In this document: piece by piece, positions 6,604-13,987 of the stretch | How positions within the stretch are numbered: position 1 is the stretch's first letter | How the letters are laid out: each line of letters begins with the position of its first letter | DNA from: Ruminococcaceae bacterium UBA1730 | GTDB taxonomy: Bacteria > Bacillota > Clostridia > Oscillospirales > Acutalibacteraceae | Assembly (NCBI GenBank): GCA_002315935.1 | Contig: DCII01000034.1 | Coordinates: 1 to 14,014, forward strand | Length of the DNA: 14,014 nt | Direction of reading: 5' to 3' | Notes under the pieces: generated by a model | Seen by the model: the letters and a program-made list of their open reading frames with translations, nothing else | The model's database searches: none | What the model was told of the DNA's origin: nothing | Made by a program: the position numbers and the translations under genes

Positions 6604-7092
6604 ATGGCAAAATGTAAATACTGCGGAGGAGATGTTCCAAACGGAGCGGCATTCTGCTCAAACTGCGGAGGCAGAGTTGAAGAAACAAAAAATCACGACT
6701 TTGCCGATGAAGTGAATGACAAAATCAACGAATTCACAAATACAGCAGACACAACAAGCGAATATTCACCCGAAGATATTTCTTCAAATAAATTCATGGC
6801 AATTTTTGCATACCTCGGCATTCTTGTTCTCATTCCTGTTTTCTGTGCAAAAAATTCGCCCTATGCCCGTTTTCACACAAATCAGGGTGCGGTTCTTGCA
6901 ATTGCCGAAATCGTTACCAATCTTGTTATCAGTGTTCTCAGCGGCTTCCCCGCAATCGGCTGGCTCTTCACTCTTATCGGAGGAATTGCGGATGTTGCCT
7001 TCCTTATCCTTCTTGTTATCGGCATTATCAACGCTGTCAACGGAAAAGCAAAGGAGCTTCCCGTCATCGGCAAAATCAGAATTATAAGGTAA
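6604..7092 (+). CDS. Zinc-ribbon membrane protein (DUF4870/Tic20-like)
   Basis: A 162-residue protein with an N-terminal zinc ribbon, C4-x2-C7 and C18-x2-C21, an acidic linker (25-60) and three or so membrane segments (about 65-81, 96-112, 116-142). The FHTNQGAVLAI motif and the KAKELPVIGKIRI ending are typical of the small membrane domain often found after zinc ribbons in Firmicutes. The biochemical role is unknown; the ribbon should face the cytoplasm. The phosphodiesterase gene follows after 55 nt in the same orientation, with a weak hairpin (7093-7120) but no T-tract between them, so the pair probably shares the strong upstream promoter. Confidence 0.85.
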   Translation: MAKCKYCGGDVPNGAAFCSNCGGRVEETKNHDFADEVNDKINEFTNTADTTSEYSPEDISSNKFMAIFAYLGILVLIPVFCAKNSPYARFHTNQGAVLAIAEIVTNLVISVLSGFPAIGWLFTLIGGIADVAFLILLVIGIINAVNGKAKELPVIGKIRIIR

Positions 7093-7120
7093 GGAAGCAC
7101 TGAATAAATACAGCGTTTCC
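7093..7120. repeat. Intergenic hairpin between zinc-ribbon and phosphodiesterase genes
   Basis: A 10-bp stem (7093-7102 with 7111-7120; one mismatch, one G-U pair) has an AATAAATA loop. No run of T follows directly, so it is unlikely to be an efficient terminator. It may stabilise or partly attenuate the transcript. Confidence 0.5.
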
Positions 7121-7147
7121 CTAAAATAATTTTTCGGAGGATTTAAA

Positions 7148-8704
7148 ATGTCCCGTTTTATTTATGATTATGTTGCCGTTATCGGAATTGACGGCATGGG
7201 CAACTTTAACCGAAACGCAGAAACTCCCAACATTGACAGGATTTTTGCAGACGGAGCAACAAATTATTTTGCACTCTCAATGAATCCGACCATCAGTGCA
7301 GAGAACTGGGGTGCAATGCTTTTAGGTGCAAATCCGATGGTTCACAACCTGACCAACAGCATTGTAAGCACAGTTGAATACGGCAACAAGGAGCTTCCCT
7401 CCGTTTTCACAAGAATCCGTAAAGCCTTCCCCGATGCTTATCTTTCCTCGGCAGTCAACTGGAGACCAATCAACTTCGGCATTATCGAGCATGATGTCGG
7501 AGTTCAGCTTCTCAACAACCCCAAGGATGAAGACCTCACCCCGATTATCCTTGAAGAGGTTGCCAAAAAGCCGAAATTCCTTTTTGTTCAGTTTGACGAT
7601 GTTGACGGAGCAGGTCACGGAGGCGGCTACGGACTCGAGGGTCACCTCAGCAGAATCAGCCTTACCGATAAATTTGTCGGTGAAATCCACAAAGCCTATG
7701 AGGATGCCGGTATTCTTGACAAAACGCTCTTTATAGTTACTGCCGACCACGGCGGAATACGCAGAGGTCACGGCGGCTACACAGACGAAGAAAAATATGT
7801 TTTCTTCGGAGCAACGGGCAAAAGCGTAAAGAAAGGCGAAGCAGGAGCAATTCAGACAAAGGATATTTCCGCTCTTGTGCTCTATGCTCTCGGTCTTGAG
7901 GTTCCCGCATATGACATTTACGGCTATTCCTCTCAGGTTCCCGAAGGAATATTCGAAGAACCCGTCAGGAAATATATAAAATATGAAAAGAAGGAGTCGG
8001 TTGTTGAAACACTTCCCACTCCCGGATATAAAAACGGACTTGCCAAATTCGTTGATACAGAAAGACTGAGGCTTGCTGTTTTCTTTGACAATGAAATCAA
8101 AGACGAAACGGGCAACTGCAAATTCGACGAATTCGGCAAGGTCAAATACTATTCAAACGGTGTCAGAGGTTCATGCGGAGAATTCGGAACCATAGGCTGT
8201 GTCAGAACAAACGGGCTTGAGCCTGAAATTCAGGGAAGCTTCACCTTCGGCACATGGGTCAAGGTTGAAAAGAACGTCAACGAGGAATGCGTTGTTTTCT
8301 CAACCAAGCCGTGGTGGTGGCGAAAAAGAAGCTCCGCCGGAATTTCGCTTGTTCTTAAAAATCACGATTCCGTTTTCTGCATAGCAAACGGCGAGGATGA
8401 CCTGTCGCTCATCACTCCGTTCCCGGAGGATTTCTCAAGCGGCTGGATTCATATTCTTGTTGCGGTTGACAAGGAAAAGAAGGAAATCAGAGTTTATTAT
8501 AATTTCAGATTCATCCGCTCCGTGGTGCTTCCCGATAAGTACATAAGAGAAACCGTCACCAACACCCTTGTTATCGGCAACGATTCCGAAATGGATAATA
8601 ATAACCGTGCATTTCCGAATCTCTTCCGCATGGATGATTTTCTTTTCTTCGAGGGAACAAACGAAAAAGATGCAGTCGCATTGAAGCTTTATTACGGAAT
8701 GTAA
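7148..8704 (+). CDS. Alkaline-phosphatase-superfamily phosphodiesterase with LamG-like C-terminal domain
   Basis: A 518-residue protein. Residues 1-265 form a type I phosphodiesterase/nucleotide pyrophosphatase-like domain: D15 in IDGMG, the nucleophile region NPTISAENWG (S50, less likely T48), the metal ligands D153 and H157 in FDDVDGAGHGG, D200-H201 in TADHGG, and H208. All metal-binding positions appear intact, so it should be an active two-zinc hydrolase. Residues about 300-518 resemble a concanavalin A/laminin-G jelly roll (SFTFGTWVKV, GWIHILVAVD, TLVIGND, MDDFLFFEG), normally a carbohydrate- or ligand-binding module. There is no signal peptide, so the protein looks cytoplasmic, which is unusual for a LamG module. 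GGAGG lies 7 nt before the ATG. The substrate (nucleotide, sulfate or phosphate ester, phosphonate) cannot be fixed from sequence. Confidence 0.85.
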   Translation: MSRFIYDYVAVIGIDGMGNFNRNAETPNIDRIFADGATNYFALSMNPTISAENWGAMLLGANPMVHNLTNSIVSTVEYGNKELPSVFTRIRKAFPDAYLSSAVNWRPINFGIIEHDVGVQLLNNPKDEDLTPIILEEVAKKPKFLFVQFDDVDGAGHGGGYGLEGHLSRISLTDKFVGEIHKAYEDAGILDKTLFIVTADHGGIRRGHGGYTDEEKYVFFGATGKSVKKGEAGAIQTKDISALVLYALGLEVPAYDIYGYSSQVPEGIFEEPVRKYIKYEKKESVVETLPTPGYKNGLAKFVDTERLRLAVFFDNEIKDETGNCKFDEFGKVKYYSNGVRGSCGEFGTIGCVRTNGLEPEIQGSFTFGTWVKVEKNVNEECVVFSTKPWWWRKRSSAGISLVLKNHDSVFCIANGEDDLSLITPFPEDFSSGWIHILVAVDKEKKEIRVYYNFRFIRSVVLPDKYIRETVTNTLVIGNDSEMDNNNRAFPNLFRMDDFLFFEGTNEKDAVALKLYYGM

Positions 8705-8710
8705 TCAGAA

Positions 8711-8768
8711 TAAAACAAGGAGCTTTGAGCTCTTATCCGATTCAGGATAAGTCCCAAAGCTCATTTTA
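8711..8768. terminator. Bidirectional terminator between convergent genes
   Basis: An outer 8-bp stem (8720-8727 with 8755-8762) and an inner 7-bp stem (8732-8738 with 8745-8751) around GATTCA form one long hairpin. It is followed by ATTTTATTATTT on the plus strand and TTGTTTTATT on the minus strand. It serves both the phosphodiesterase gene and the convergent nucleotidase gene. Confidence 0.9.
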
Positions 8769-10418
8769 TTATTTAATCGTTATTCTGCCGTCAACGGTGC
8801 TATACTGCGAAAAATCATTGCCGAGATATTCAAAATAATTAACCAGCATCTGATAATCCTGAATTGATTCATCAACCACAAGCTCCTTGCCTGCAAGGAA
8901 ATGGACCATTCCGCTTCCGCCTTTTTTAATCATATAGTTGTGAGAGGCAACGGTGTAGGTCTTCTGCGGGTCAATGGGAACATATTCATCACCCTGAAGC
9001 ACCATAACATCCGAAACCTTTCTTGCTTCTCCAACCGAAACAAGGTTATCATCTGCATCGGTAACAACTGATGTTTCCAGAGCCGTGTTGACCGTGAATT
9101 TCAGACCCGATACCTGCTGAAAGCTTCCGTATTCGCCGACAGGAGAACCGTTTTCGGCATAAACATTCTTTGCCATTCTGTAAAAGTATTCAAGCATATC
9201 AAGGATTTCCTGACCCGTGAGCTTAACAACGCAGAGAGTGTTGCCGTAGGGATTGACGTTGATTATGTTGCCGTAGGTTATGTCTCCGGCCTTGATAGCC
9301 GTCTTTATTCCGCCGCCGTTGCACATTCCTATATCTGCCTGACCCATGATTCTGAAGGCATCCGCAACCATATCACCGATTGCCATTTCTCTTGAACGAA
9401 TCATCCTGACTCCGTTTTCGTCTGTTATCGGCATCGAAACATCGGAATGACCTATAACGGTATTCATATACTCGTTGTATTTTTCTACTACATTCTTAAC
9501 ATATTTTTCTGTTTCGGCATCTTTTTTGCTGTATTCCGAAATAAGACCAACCGAAATGTTGCCGCTTGCAGTTATCATAACCTTGCCGATATTGTTGAAT
9601 TCCGTTCCCGTCTGCGAAAGGAGAACGGATTCGCCGGCTCTGTTCTCAACAACATCGCAGGCAATTTCCGAATGAGAATGTCCGTCAAGCACAACATCAA
9701 TGCCCGTTGTGTTTGCGATAAGATCGGTTGACCTGTAAGGAGCATTCTCGCCATCAACGCCCATATGAGAGAGAACAACAACATATTCCGCTCCGTCATT
9801 TCTGCAATCATTGATTGTTTTCTGGATGCCGCCGTAAAATTCATCCTTTGTCTTTTCTGTGCCGAAATTATAAACCTGCTCTCCGTCTTCCATGAAGATA
9901 GTCGGAGCTGAATTAACAGGAGTATACGGAGTTGAAATGCCGATATAGCCTACTGCTGTTTTGCCGTATCTAACAACCTCATAGGGCTTGGCATCCTTAA
10001 CCTTATTTTCGCCGCTTCCGCTGTAGGTGATATTGCAGCAAAGATATTGCAAATCCGATTTCTCCATGTTTTCGGCAAGCTTATCCATGCCGTAATCAAA
10101 TTCATGGTTGCCGAAGGTTGCAAAATCATAACCGAGCTCGTTCATGATTTCAACCATGCATTCGCCCTTCGAAATTGTTCCGAGATAGGTTCCCTGAAGA
10201 TGGTCTCCGCAATCAACAAGAGTAACATAATCATTCTTTTCAAGGCATTCATTTTTGTATGCGGCAAGTCCTGCATAGCTTATTCCGCTTTCGGCGGCAC
10301 AATGAATATCATTCGTGAAAAGGATGATAACATCCTTCTGAAACCAATCGGTTGCAAAGCCGAAAATGTTGCATATTGTCAATAAAATCGACAATATGAA
10401 TGACATAATTCTTTCCAT
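8769..10418 (-). CDS. Secreted 5'-nucleotidase / UshA-like metallophosphoesterase
   Basis: Predicted extracellular hydrolase of the bifunctional UDP-sugar hydrolase/5'-nucleotidase family, 549 residues. A hydrophobic signal segment (about 4-22) ends near FGFA; there is no lipobox, LPxTG or other anchor, so the protein may be released. The N-terminal metallophosphatase domain has FTNDIH (D37, H39), DCGD (D69, D72), GNHE (N104, H105), LSHMG (H218) and DGHSH (H247, H249). The C-terminal nucleotide-binding domain (about 320-549) has NGGGIK (367-372) and NPYGNTL (389-395), the usual substrate-pocket motifs. The start at 10418 has GAGG about 8 nt upstream, and that Shine-Dalgarno sequence overlaps the lyase stop, 9 nt away. 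It is the second gene of an operon with the PL8 lyase. Likely job: phosphate and nucleoside salvage outside the cell. Confidence 0.93.
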   Translation of the reverse strand: MERIMSFILSILLTICNIFGFATDWFQKDVIILFTNDIHCAAESGISYAGLAAYKNECLEKNDYVTLVDCGDHLQGTYLGTISKGECMVEIMNELGYDFATFGNHEFDYGMDKLAENMEKSDLQYLCCNITYSGSGENKVKDAKPYEVVRYGKTAVGYIGISTPYTPVNSAPTIFMEDGEQVYNFGTEKTKDEFYGGIQKTINDCRNDGAEYVVVLSHMGVDGENAPYRSTDLIANTTGIDVVLDGHSHSEIACDVVENRAGESVLLSQTGTEFNNIGKVMITASGNISVGLISEYSKKDAETEKYVKNVVEKYNEYMNTVIGHSDVSMPITDENGVRMIRSREMAIGDMVADAFRIMGQADIGMCNGGGIKTAIKAGDITYGNIINVNPYGNTLCVVKLTGQEILDMLEYFYRMAKNVYAENGSPVGEYGSFQQVSGLKFTVNTALETSVVTDADDNLVSVGEARKVSDVMVLQGDEYVPIDPQKTYTVASHNYMIKKGGSGMVHFLAGKELVVDESIQDYQMLVNYFEYLGNDFSQYSTVDGRITIK

Positions 10419-10427
10419 AGCTTTTCC

Positions 10428-12320
10428 TCATTTCATTATTATTGCTTCGCCTGCATTGCCCTTATAGGTTCTGCCTGCATAAGTAAACTCGGTTTTTTCG
10501 AAAAATGATGCCGCAATTCTTCCGTCCGGAAGCTTAACCGCCTGAACAGACTCATTATTCATGATAATTTCAAATTCCGCATCCGTGTTTTCGCTCATGA
10601 CCGTATAGGCATAAGAGCCTGTGTTTTCAATCGAAGCCGTGAAAACATCACCCTCTTCGGGAGTTGACGCATAGGGAAGATTGTTTCTGTGCCAGTCCCC
10701 CGTTCTGTGCTCATTCTCTGCCGTCAGAGCTCCGCCCTCAAGAACCGTATACTTTATTCCGTTATGAATAACCGTATTTCCGTCTCTTTCAAAAGAGCCT
10801 GTATATAAGCACTGGTCAAGAGTTGTGTTCATGCTCCTTCCCTTTGAATCCTTCATGCCTGCACCCATGAGAAGCACCGCATTATCGGTTGCAAAGCAAG
10901 AAATCGTCATGGAAATTCCCTCATGCTCCGTTTTTGCGAGCGACACCGCCGCACCGTCGGCAACCTTTTCGCCGTAAATACCTTTAAGATACCTGTAAGT
11001 GAAATCATCATGAGCCAGAAGCTCTTCATCGGCTTCAACAACTGCAGTAGTGCCCGGCACAAACGAATAATTGTATATCGGAGCGATGTTGTTATACTCG
11101 TCCCCCTTGCTCATTATCGTTGTGACACCGGGGAAGGACGAATTATACGCAAGAACATTTTCATCGTTGATTATCTCCGAATATGCAAGATAATCCGCTC
11201 CGCCTCTGAAGCTGAAATAAAAATCGTTGTTATTGATTACAAGGAATTTTGCGTTATCGAAATATCTTAAGCCGTAATCCTTCTTTTCATCATTTCTGAT
11301 TGAGTCGGCATAAGCTTTGATTTCTTCTTTTCTCGGCATTTCATCAACCGAAGCAAGCGTTTCAAGAGTTGAAATAATGCCTCTTAACGGCTGAGAATTC
11401 TTTCTTGAAACTGACCTTCCCATAGTTGTCGGGTCAAGAGTATCGCCGAAGCTCATCATCCGCATTCCATCGCAGATGAAATTCGCAAGCGGAGTTAACT
11501 GCTCCTTCGAAAAGATATAATCCGTACCCGACAGAAGCTTTATTATGGTTGACATTCCGTTGATGAAAGTTATTCCGTAGCCACCCATATAAATTCTCTT
11601 TCCATGTTGGAAAAATGTTCCGTCATCCTTAAGACCCTGGTCATCGGAATAACCAAGCTCTCCCGAAACAATTCTGACGGCTTCTTTTATTGCCCTCGGA
11701 CTGCCGGCAAATGCTCCGAATTTGATTGAAGACATTGCGAGGTCAATCGCATTCGCTCCTGCATGGTCATAGAGCACGGGACTTATCGTAAAGCATCCTC
11801 TTCCGATTTTTTCTCCGAGAAGAATTTTCTGCCTTCTGCTCAGGTCATTCTTCATGAGAATTCCGAATTCTCCGAGAGCATTCGGACCTGAAAGGCGATT
11901 ATGCCACCAGTTGCTACTCTGAAAATCGTTTGCAAGCCAGAAATCAAGAAGCTTCATGATATGGGCTTTCAATTCCTCTTTTTTTGCCGAATCGTTTTCA
12001 AGCCGATAAAGAATTGCGAGCCTTTCCATTCTGCCGATATGCCTCGAGGGATCCCATGATGCTCTGTCAACGCTCGAATAATCAATATCGGTAAAATAAA
12101 GATTACCGTTTTCGTCAGCCTTCGTGAGTGAAATTATTCCGTCTGCATCCTTTAAATCGCTCGAAATCGACTGACCCAATGCTCCGTCAAGCAAGCTATC
12201 CGCAATGTTTTTTGAAACGGTTACTATATCGGCATTTTCATATCCTTTTGTGATTACGGAAGTGTTGAGCACAAAAAAGACAAGAATAAGTCCGACAATT
12301 CTTGTGAATGAACTTATCAT
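10428..12320 (-). CDS. Secreted polysaccharide lyase family 8 (hyaluronate/chondroitin lyase-like)
   Basis: A 630-residue protein with a signal peptide (hydrophobic about 8-22). Residues about 30-340 fit the PL8 alpha/alpha toroid and the rest the beta-sandwich domains. Catalytic residues can be matched to Streptococcus hyaluronate lyase: N190 in HAGANAID, H239 in DGTFFQHG and Y248 in YMGGYG (His-to-Tyr spacing of 9, as in the family), with arginines R302 and R306 in GRSVSR. The aromatic patch NWW (137-139) in NWWHNRLSGPNAL is the PL8 substrate cleft. PL8 enzymes cleave uronic-acid glycans by beta-elimination: hyaluronan, chondroitin or xanthan. It is shorter than the usual 700-1000 residues and lacks extra binding or anchor modules. 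The ATG has GGGTGA 4 nt upstream. The operon holds no sugar transporter or unsaturated glucuronyl hydrolase, so substrate assignment stays open. Confidence 0.9.
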   Translation of the reverse strand: MISSFTRIVGLILVFFVLNTSVITKGYENADIVTVSKNIADSLLDGALGQSISSDLKDADGIISLTKADENGNLYFTDIDYSSVDRASWDPSRHIGRMERLAILYRLENDSAKKEELKAHIMKLLDFWLANDFQSSNWWHNRLSGPNALGEFGILMKNDLSRRQKILLGEKIGRGCFTISPVLYDHAGANAIDLAMSSIKFGAFAGSPRAIKEAVRIVSGELGYSDDQGLKDDGTFFQHGKRIYMGGYGITFINGMSTIIKLLSGTDYIFSKEQLTPLANFICDGMRMMSFGDTLDPTTMGRSVSRKNSQPLRGIISTLETLASVDEMPRKEEIKAYADSIRNDEKKDYGLRYFDNAKFLVINNNDFYFSFRGGADYLAYSEIINDENVLAYNSSFPGVTTIMSKGDEYNNIAPIYNYSFVPGTTAVVEADEELLAHDDFTYRYLKGIYGEKVADGAAVSLAKTEHEGISMTISCFATDNAVLLMGAGMKDSKGRSMNTTLDQCLYTGSFERDGNTVIHNGIKYTVLEGGALTAENEHRTGDWHRNNLPYASTPEEGDVFTASIENTGSYAYTVMSENTDAEFEIIMNNESVQAVKLPDGRIAASFFEKTEFTYAGRTYKGNAGEAIIMK

Positions 12321-12335
12321 TTTATCACCCGTAAC

Positions 12336-12364
12336 ATTATGTGCTTATCGGGCATTTTTGTCAA
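12336..12364 (-). promoter_or_regulatory. Sigma-A promoter of the lyase-nucleotidase operon
   Basis: On the minus strand, TTGACA (12364-12359), a 17-bp spacer and CATAAT (12341-12336). The start near 12329 would leave a leader of only about 9 nt, so the GGGTGA Shine-Dalgarno sequence (12330-12325) lies at the very 5' end of the message. Confidence 0.82.
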
Positions 12365-12393
12365 GAAAAAAGTTGGGCAAAAACCCAACTTTT
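12365..12393 (-). terminator. Rho-independent terminator of the epimerase gene
   Basis: A perfect 10-bp stem (AAAGTTGGG core; 12384-12393 with 12368-12377) and a 6-nt loop are followed on the minus strand by a T-run (TTTTTTC). It starts 3 nt after the stop codon and ends where the next -35 box begins. Confidence 0.95.
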
Positions 12394-12396
12394 CCA

Positions 12397-13386
12397 TCAT
12401 TTATTTTCTTTAATAAAATCAACGGTATCCTCAAGGGATTTCCGTGCCGTCATCGGCTCATAGCCAAGCTCTTTCTTCGCTTTTTCGCAAGAAAACCTGC
12501 AATTTTCGCAGATTTTTTCGATTGAGAATTCGGTAAGAACGGGAGGCCATTTCATAGCCCTAAAAAACGCTCCTATTGCAGGGCAGAGCTTGAGAAGAGT
12601 TTTTTTGCCGAGCTTTATTGCAGGAGCCTTCTTTCCGTTGATGCTTGCAAGAGTGCCGATGAATTCATCAACCGTCAGCACTTCGCCGCAAAGGAAATAT
12701 GCCTCGCCGCCCCTGCCTCTTTCTGCTGCGGCAAGCATTCCCCTTGCAACATCTCTGACATCAACAAAATTATATCCGCCGAAATTAAGCGAAACGGGAA
12801 AAAGTCCTTTCAGATAAAGCTTTATCATTTCGCAGGGACTGCTGTTGCCGTGAATATCATTCGGACCGATAACACAGCTCGGAAGAACCGCAACGCATTT
12901 CAGCTCATCGCAATCTGAATCAAGAACGAACTGCGTTGCCGCCGCCTTGGATTTGCCGTATGCACCATCAATATTATCGGGATTGAATGAAGTCGGTTCG
13001 GTAATAACGGGCATATCGTCCGAAACAGGAACACAGTCTACCGAAGAAACGAAAACAAGAGTCTTCACTCCGCACACCTTGCACGCTTCAACAACCTTCT
13101 TTGTGCCGTCATAATTGACCTTCCACACAAGCTCATCCTTTTCGCCGGTTATGTCAACAACTCCGGCTATGTGGTAAACCGTTTCCGCACCCTTGAAGGC
13201 TTCTTTGAGATGTTCTATATCGACTATATCCCCGAAGATTTTTTCGCAGTTTTCATATGAATCGAAATCTTTGCAATCGGAATGAAGAGAAAGTCTGATA
13301 TGCTCTCCCCTTTTTGCAAGCTCATCAACAAGAGTATGACCTACATATCCTTTTGCTCCGGTAACAACTGAAATCTTACTTTCCAT
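12397..13386 (-). CDS. NAD(P)-dependent epimerase/reductase (extended SDR)
   Basis: Cytoplasmic oxidoreductase of the extended short-chain dehydrogenase superfamily, 329 residues. The Rossmann motif is TGAKGYVG (9-16), the NAD-binding HIAG is at 72-75, the active-site Ser is in VFVSSVD (114-115), and the Tyr-Lys pair is Y143/K147 in AYGKSK. The mid-region (VLPSCVIGPND) and C-terminal helical part (RKSLEDTVDFIKEN) resemble dihydroflavonol-4-reductase/HpnA-like members more than UDP-glucose 4-epimerase. The precise substrate is unknown. GGAGG lies 8 nt before the ATG. The gene is a single transcription unit with its own promoter and terminator, so its neighbours give no functional hint. Confidence 0.9.
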   Translation of the reverse strand: MESKISVVTGAKGYVGHTLVDELAKRGEHIRLSLHSDCKDFDSYENCEKIFGDIVDIEHLKEAFKGAETVYHIAGVVDITGEKDELVWKVNYDGTKKVVEACKVCGVKTLVFVSSVDCVPVSDDMPVITEPTSFNPDNIDGAYGKSKAAATQFVLDSDCDELKCVAVLPSCVIGPNDIHGNSSPCEMIKLYLKGLFPVSLNFGGYNFVDVRDVARGMLAAAERGRGGEAYFLCGEVLTVDEFIGTLASINGKKAPAIKLGKKTLLKLCPAIGAFFRAMKWPPVLTEFSIEKICENCRFSCEKAKKELGYEPMTARKSLEDTVDFIKENK

Positions 13387-13418
13387 AGTTTTTACCTCCG
13401 AAACATGATTGTAACTGA

Positions 13419-13447
13419 ATTATACAATTCTTTTTAACATAATTCAA
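13419..13447 (-). promoter_or_regulatory. Sigma-A promoter of the epimerase gene
   Basis: On the minus strand, TTGAAT (13447-13442), a 17-bp spacer and TATAAT (13424-13419). The start is near 13412, with a leader of about 26 nt. A short GAATT/AATTC inverted repeat (13417-13430) overlaps the -10. Confidence 0.82.
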
Positions 13448-13709
13448 CAGAAAATGCAAAAAATCTTCACCGAAAATTGTGGATGGCAACAATACCGATT
13501 TTTGATATTACGGATTGCCACGCTTCGCTCGCAATGACAGACTTTTTACATTCATCGCAATGGTTGCCATTGCCGAAAAAGCTACCTGCCCGTCATTGCG
13601 AGGAGCATAGCGACGTGGCAATCCGTTTCTTTTTCAGTGTTTTCATATAGGGGAGCATGATACGCTCCATACTGAACTATGATTCATTTTTCACTCTTCA
13701 CAAAAAGGA
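13448..13709. other. Non-coding intergenic region holding inverted repeats
   Basis: No convincing gene is visible on either strand. The region holds the paired dispersed repeat at 13511-13625, a 7-bp palindrome GCAATGG-TTG-CCATTGC (13557-13573), an 8-bp pair ATGGCAAC/GTTGCCAT (13483-13490 and 13563-13570), and a small hairpin GGAGC/GCTCC (13652-13668) nested in TCAGT/ACTGA (13634-13638, 13671-13675). Confidence 0.7.
13511..13625. repeat. Pair of inverted dispersed repeats (MITE-like or REP-like element)
   Basis: The left unit (13511-13538) and right unit (13592-13625) are inverted copies of one motif. CGGATTGCCACG (13511-13522) pairs perfectly with 13614-13625, and TCGCAATGAC (13529-13538) pairs perfectly with 13592-13601. 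The middle of the motif differs (6 versus 12 nt). Each unit is itself roughly palindromic (ATTGC...GCAAT). This CATTGCGAGG...GTGGCAATCC type of repeat is familiar from several bacterial genomes as a dispersed non-coding element. Together the units could fold into one large hairpin with a 53-nt loop. No obvious target duplication flanks it. Confidence 0.82.
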
Positions 13710-13745
13710 AAAACCGACTAAACCTTTTACGGTAAAGTCGGTTTT
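13701..13745 (-). terminator. Rho-independent terminator of the acidic peptide gene
   Basis: On the minus strand, AAAACCGACT (13745-13736) pairs with AGTCGGTTTT (13719-13710) across a 16-nt loop that has a small ACC/GGT pairing of its own. TCCTTTTTG follows. It lies 14 nt after the stop codon. Confidence 0.88.
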
Positions 13746-13759
13746 GAGATGATTTGTGA

Positions 13760-13987
13760 TTAATCGGCAAAACCGAGAATCAGATTGGAAGTCAAATCAA
13801 AGTACCCTTCATTATCGGCCAAAAACGAATCAAAACTTTCGCCAAGGTCAAAGTTAGCACTGCCAAGATATTCATTATATGTTTCATTGTAATTTGTCGC
13901 ACCGGTAACAGCCGTGCAGCCGCTTGTTGCGATAACAGCGTTGTTGAACTTGACAACCTCGATTTCTGCATTTGCAAAATTCTTCAT
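13760..13987 (-). CDS. Small acidic protein of unknown function (possible peptide precursor)
   Basis: A 75-residue protein with 11 acidic and only 2 basic residues, a single Cys (C24) and no membrane segment. The first 24 residues (MKNFANAEIEVVKF then VIATSGC) look like a compact leader: small ORFs opening with a K-x-F-x-x-AEIEVVKF-type block followed by an ATSG/TTSG motif are, from memory, seen in gut Clostridia without known function. Residues 25-75 are rich in N, T, G, Y and F with FDLGESFDSF and GYFDL echoing each other. AAAGGAGG (14004-13997) lies 9 nt before the ATG and a terminator follows, which argues strongly that it is a real gene. The promoter lies beyond the window edge. I do not recognise the family; a modified-peptide precursor is only one possibility. 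Confidence 0.72.
   Translation of the reverse strand: MKNFANAEIEVVKFNNAVIATSGCTAVTGATNYNETYNEYLGSANFDLGESFDSFLADNEGYFDLTSNLILGFAD

Noticed and set aside
12205..12525. Plus-strand 106-codon ORF across the lyase start and epimerase end.
   Set aside because: It overlaps two supported genes, a terminator and a promoter on the other strand.
13511..13625. CRISPR array or attachment site made of the CATTGCGA-type repeats.
   Set aside because: There are only two units, they are inverted rather than direct, and no cas gene or integrase is near.
13792..13977. Second minus-strand ORF of 61 codons within the acidic peptide gene.
   Set aside because: It is a shifted frame of the 75-codon gene and has no ribosome binding site of its own.
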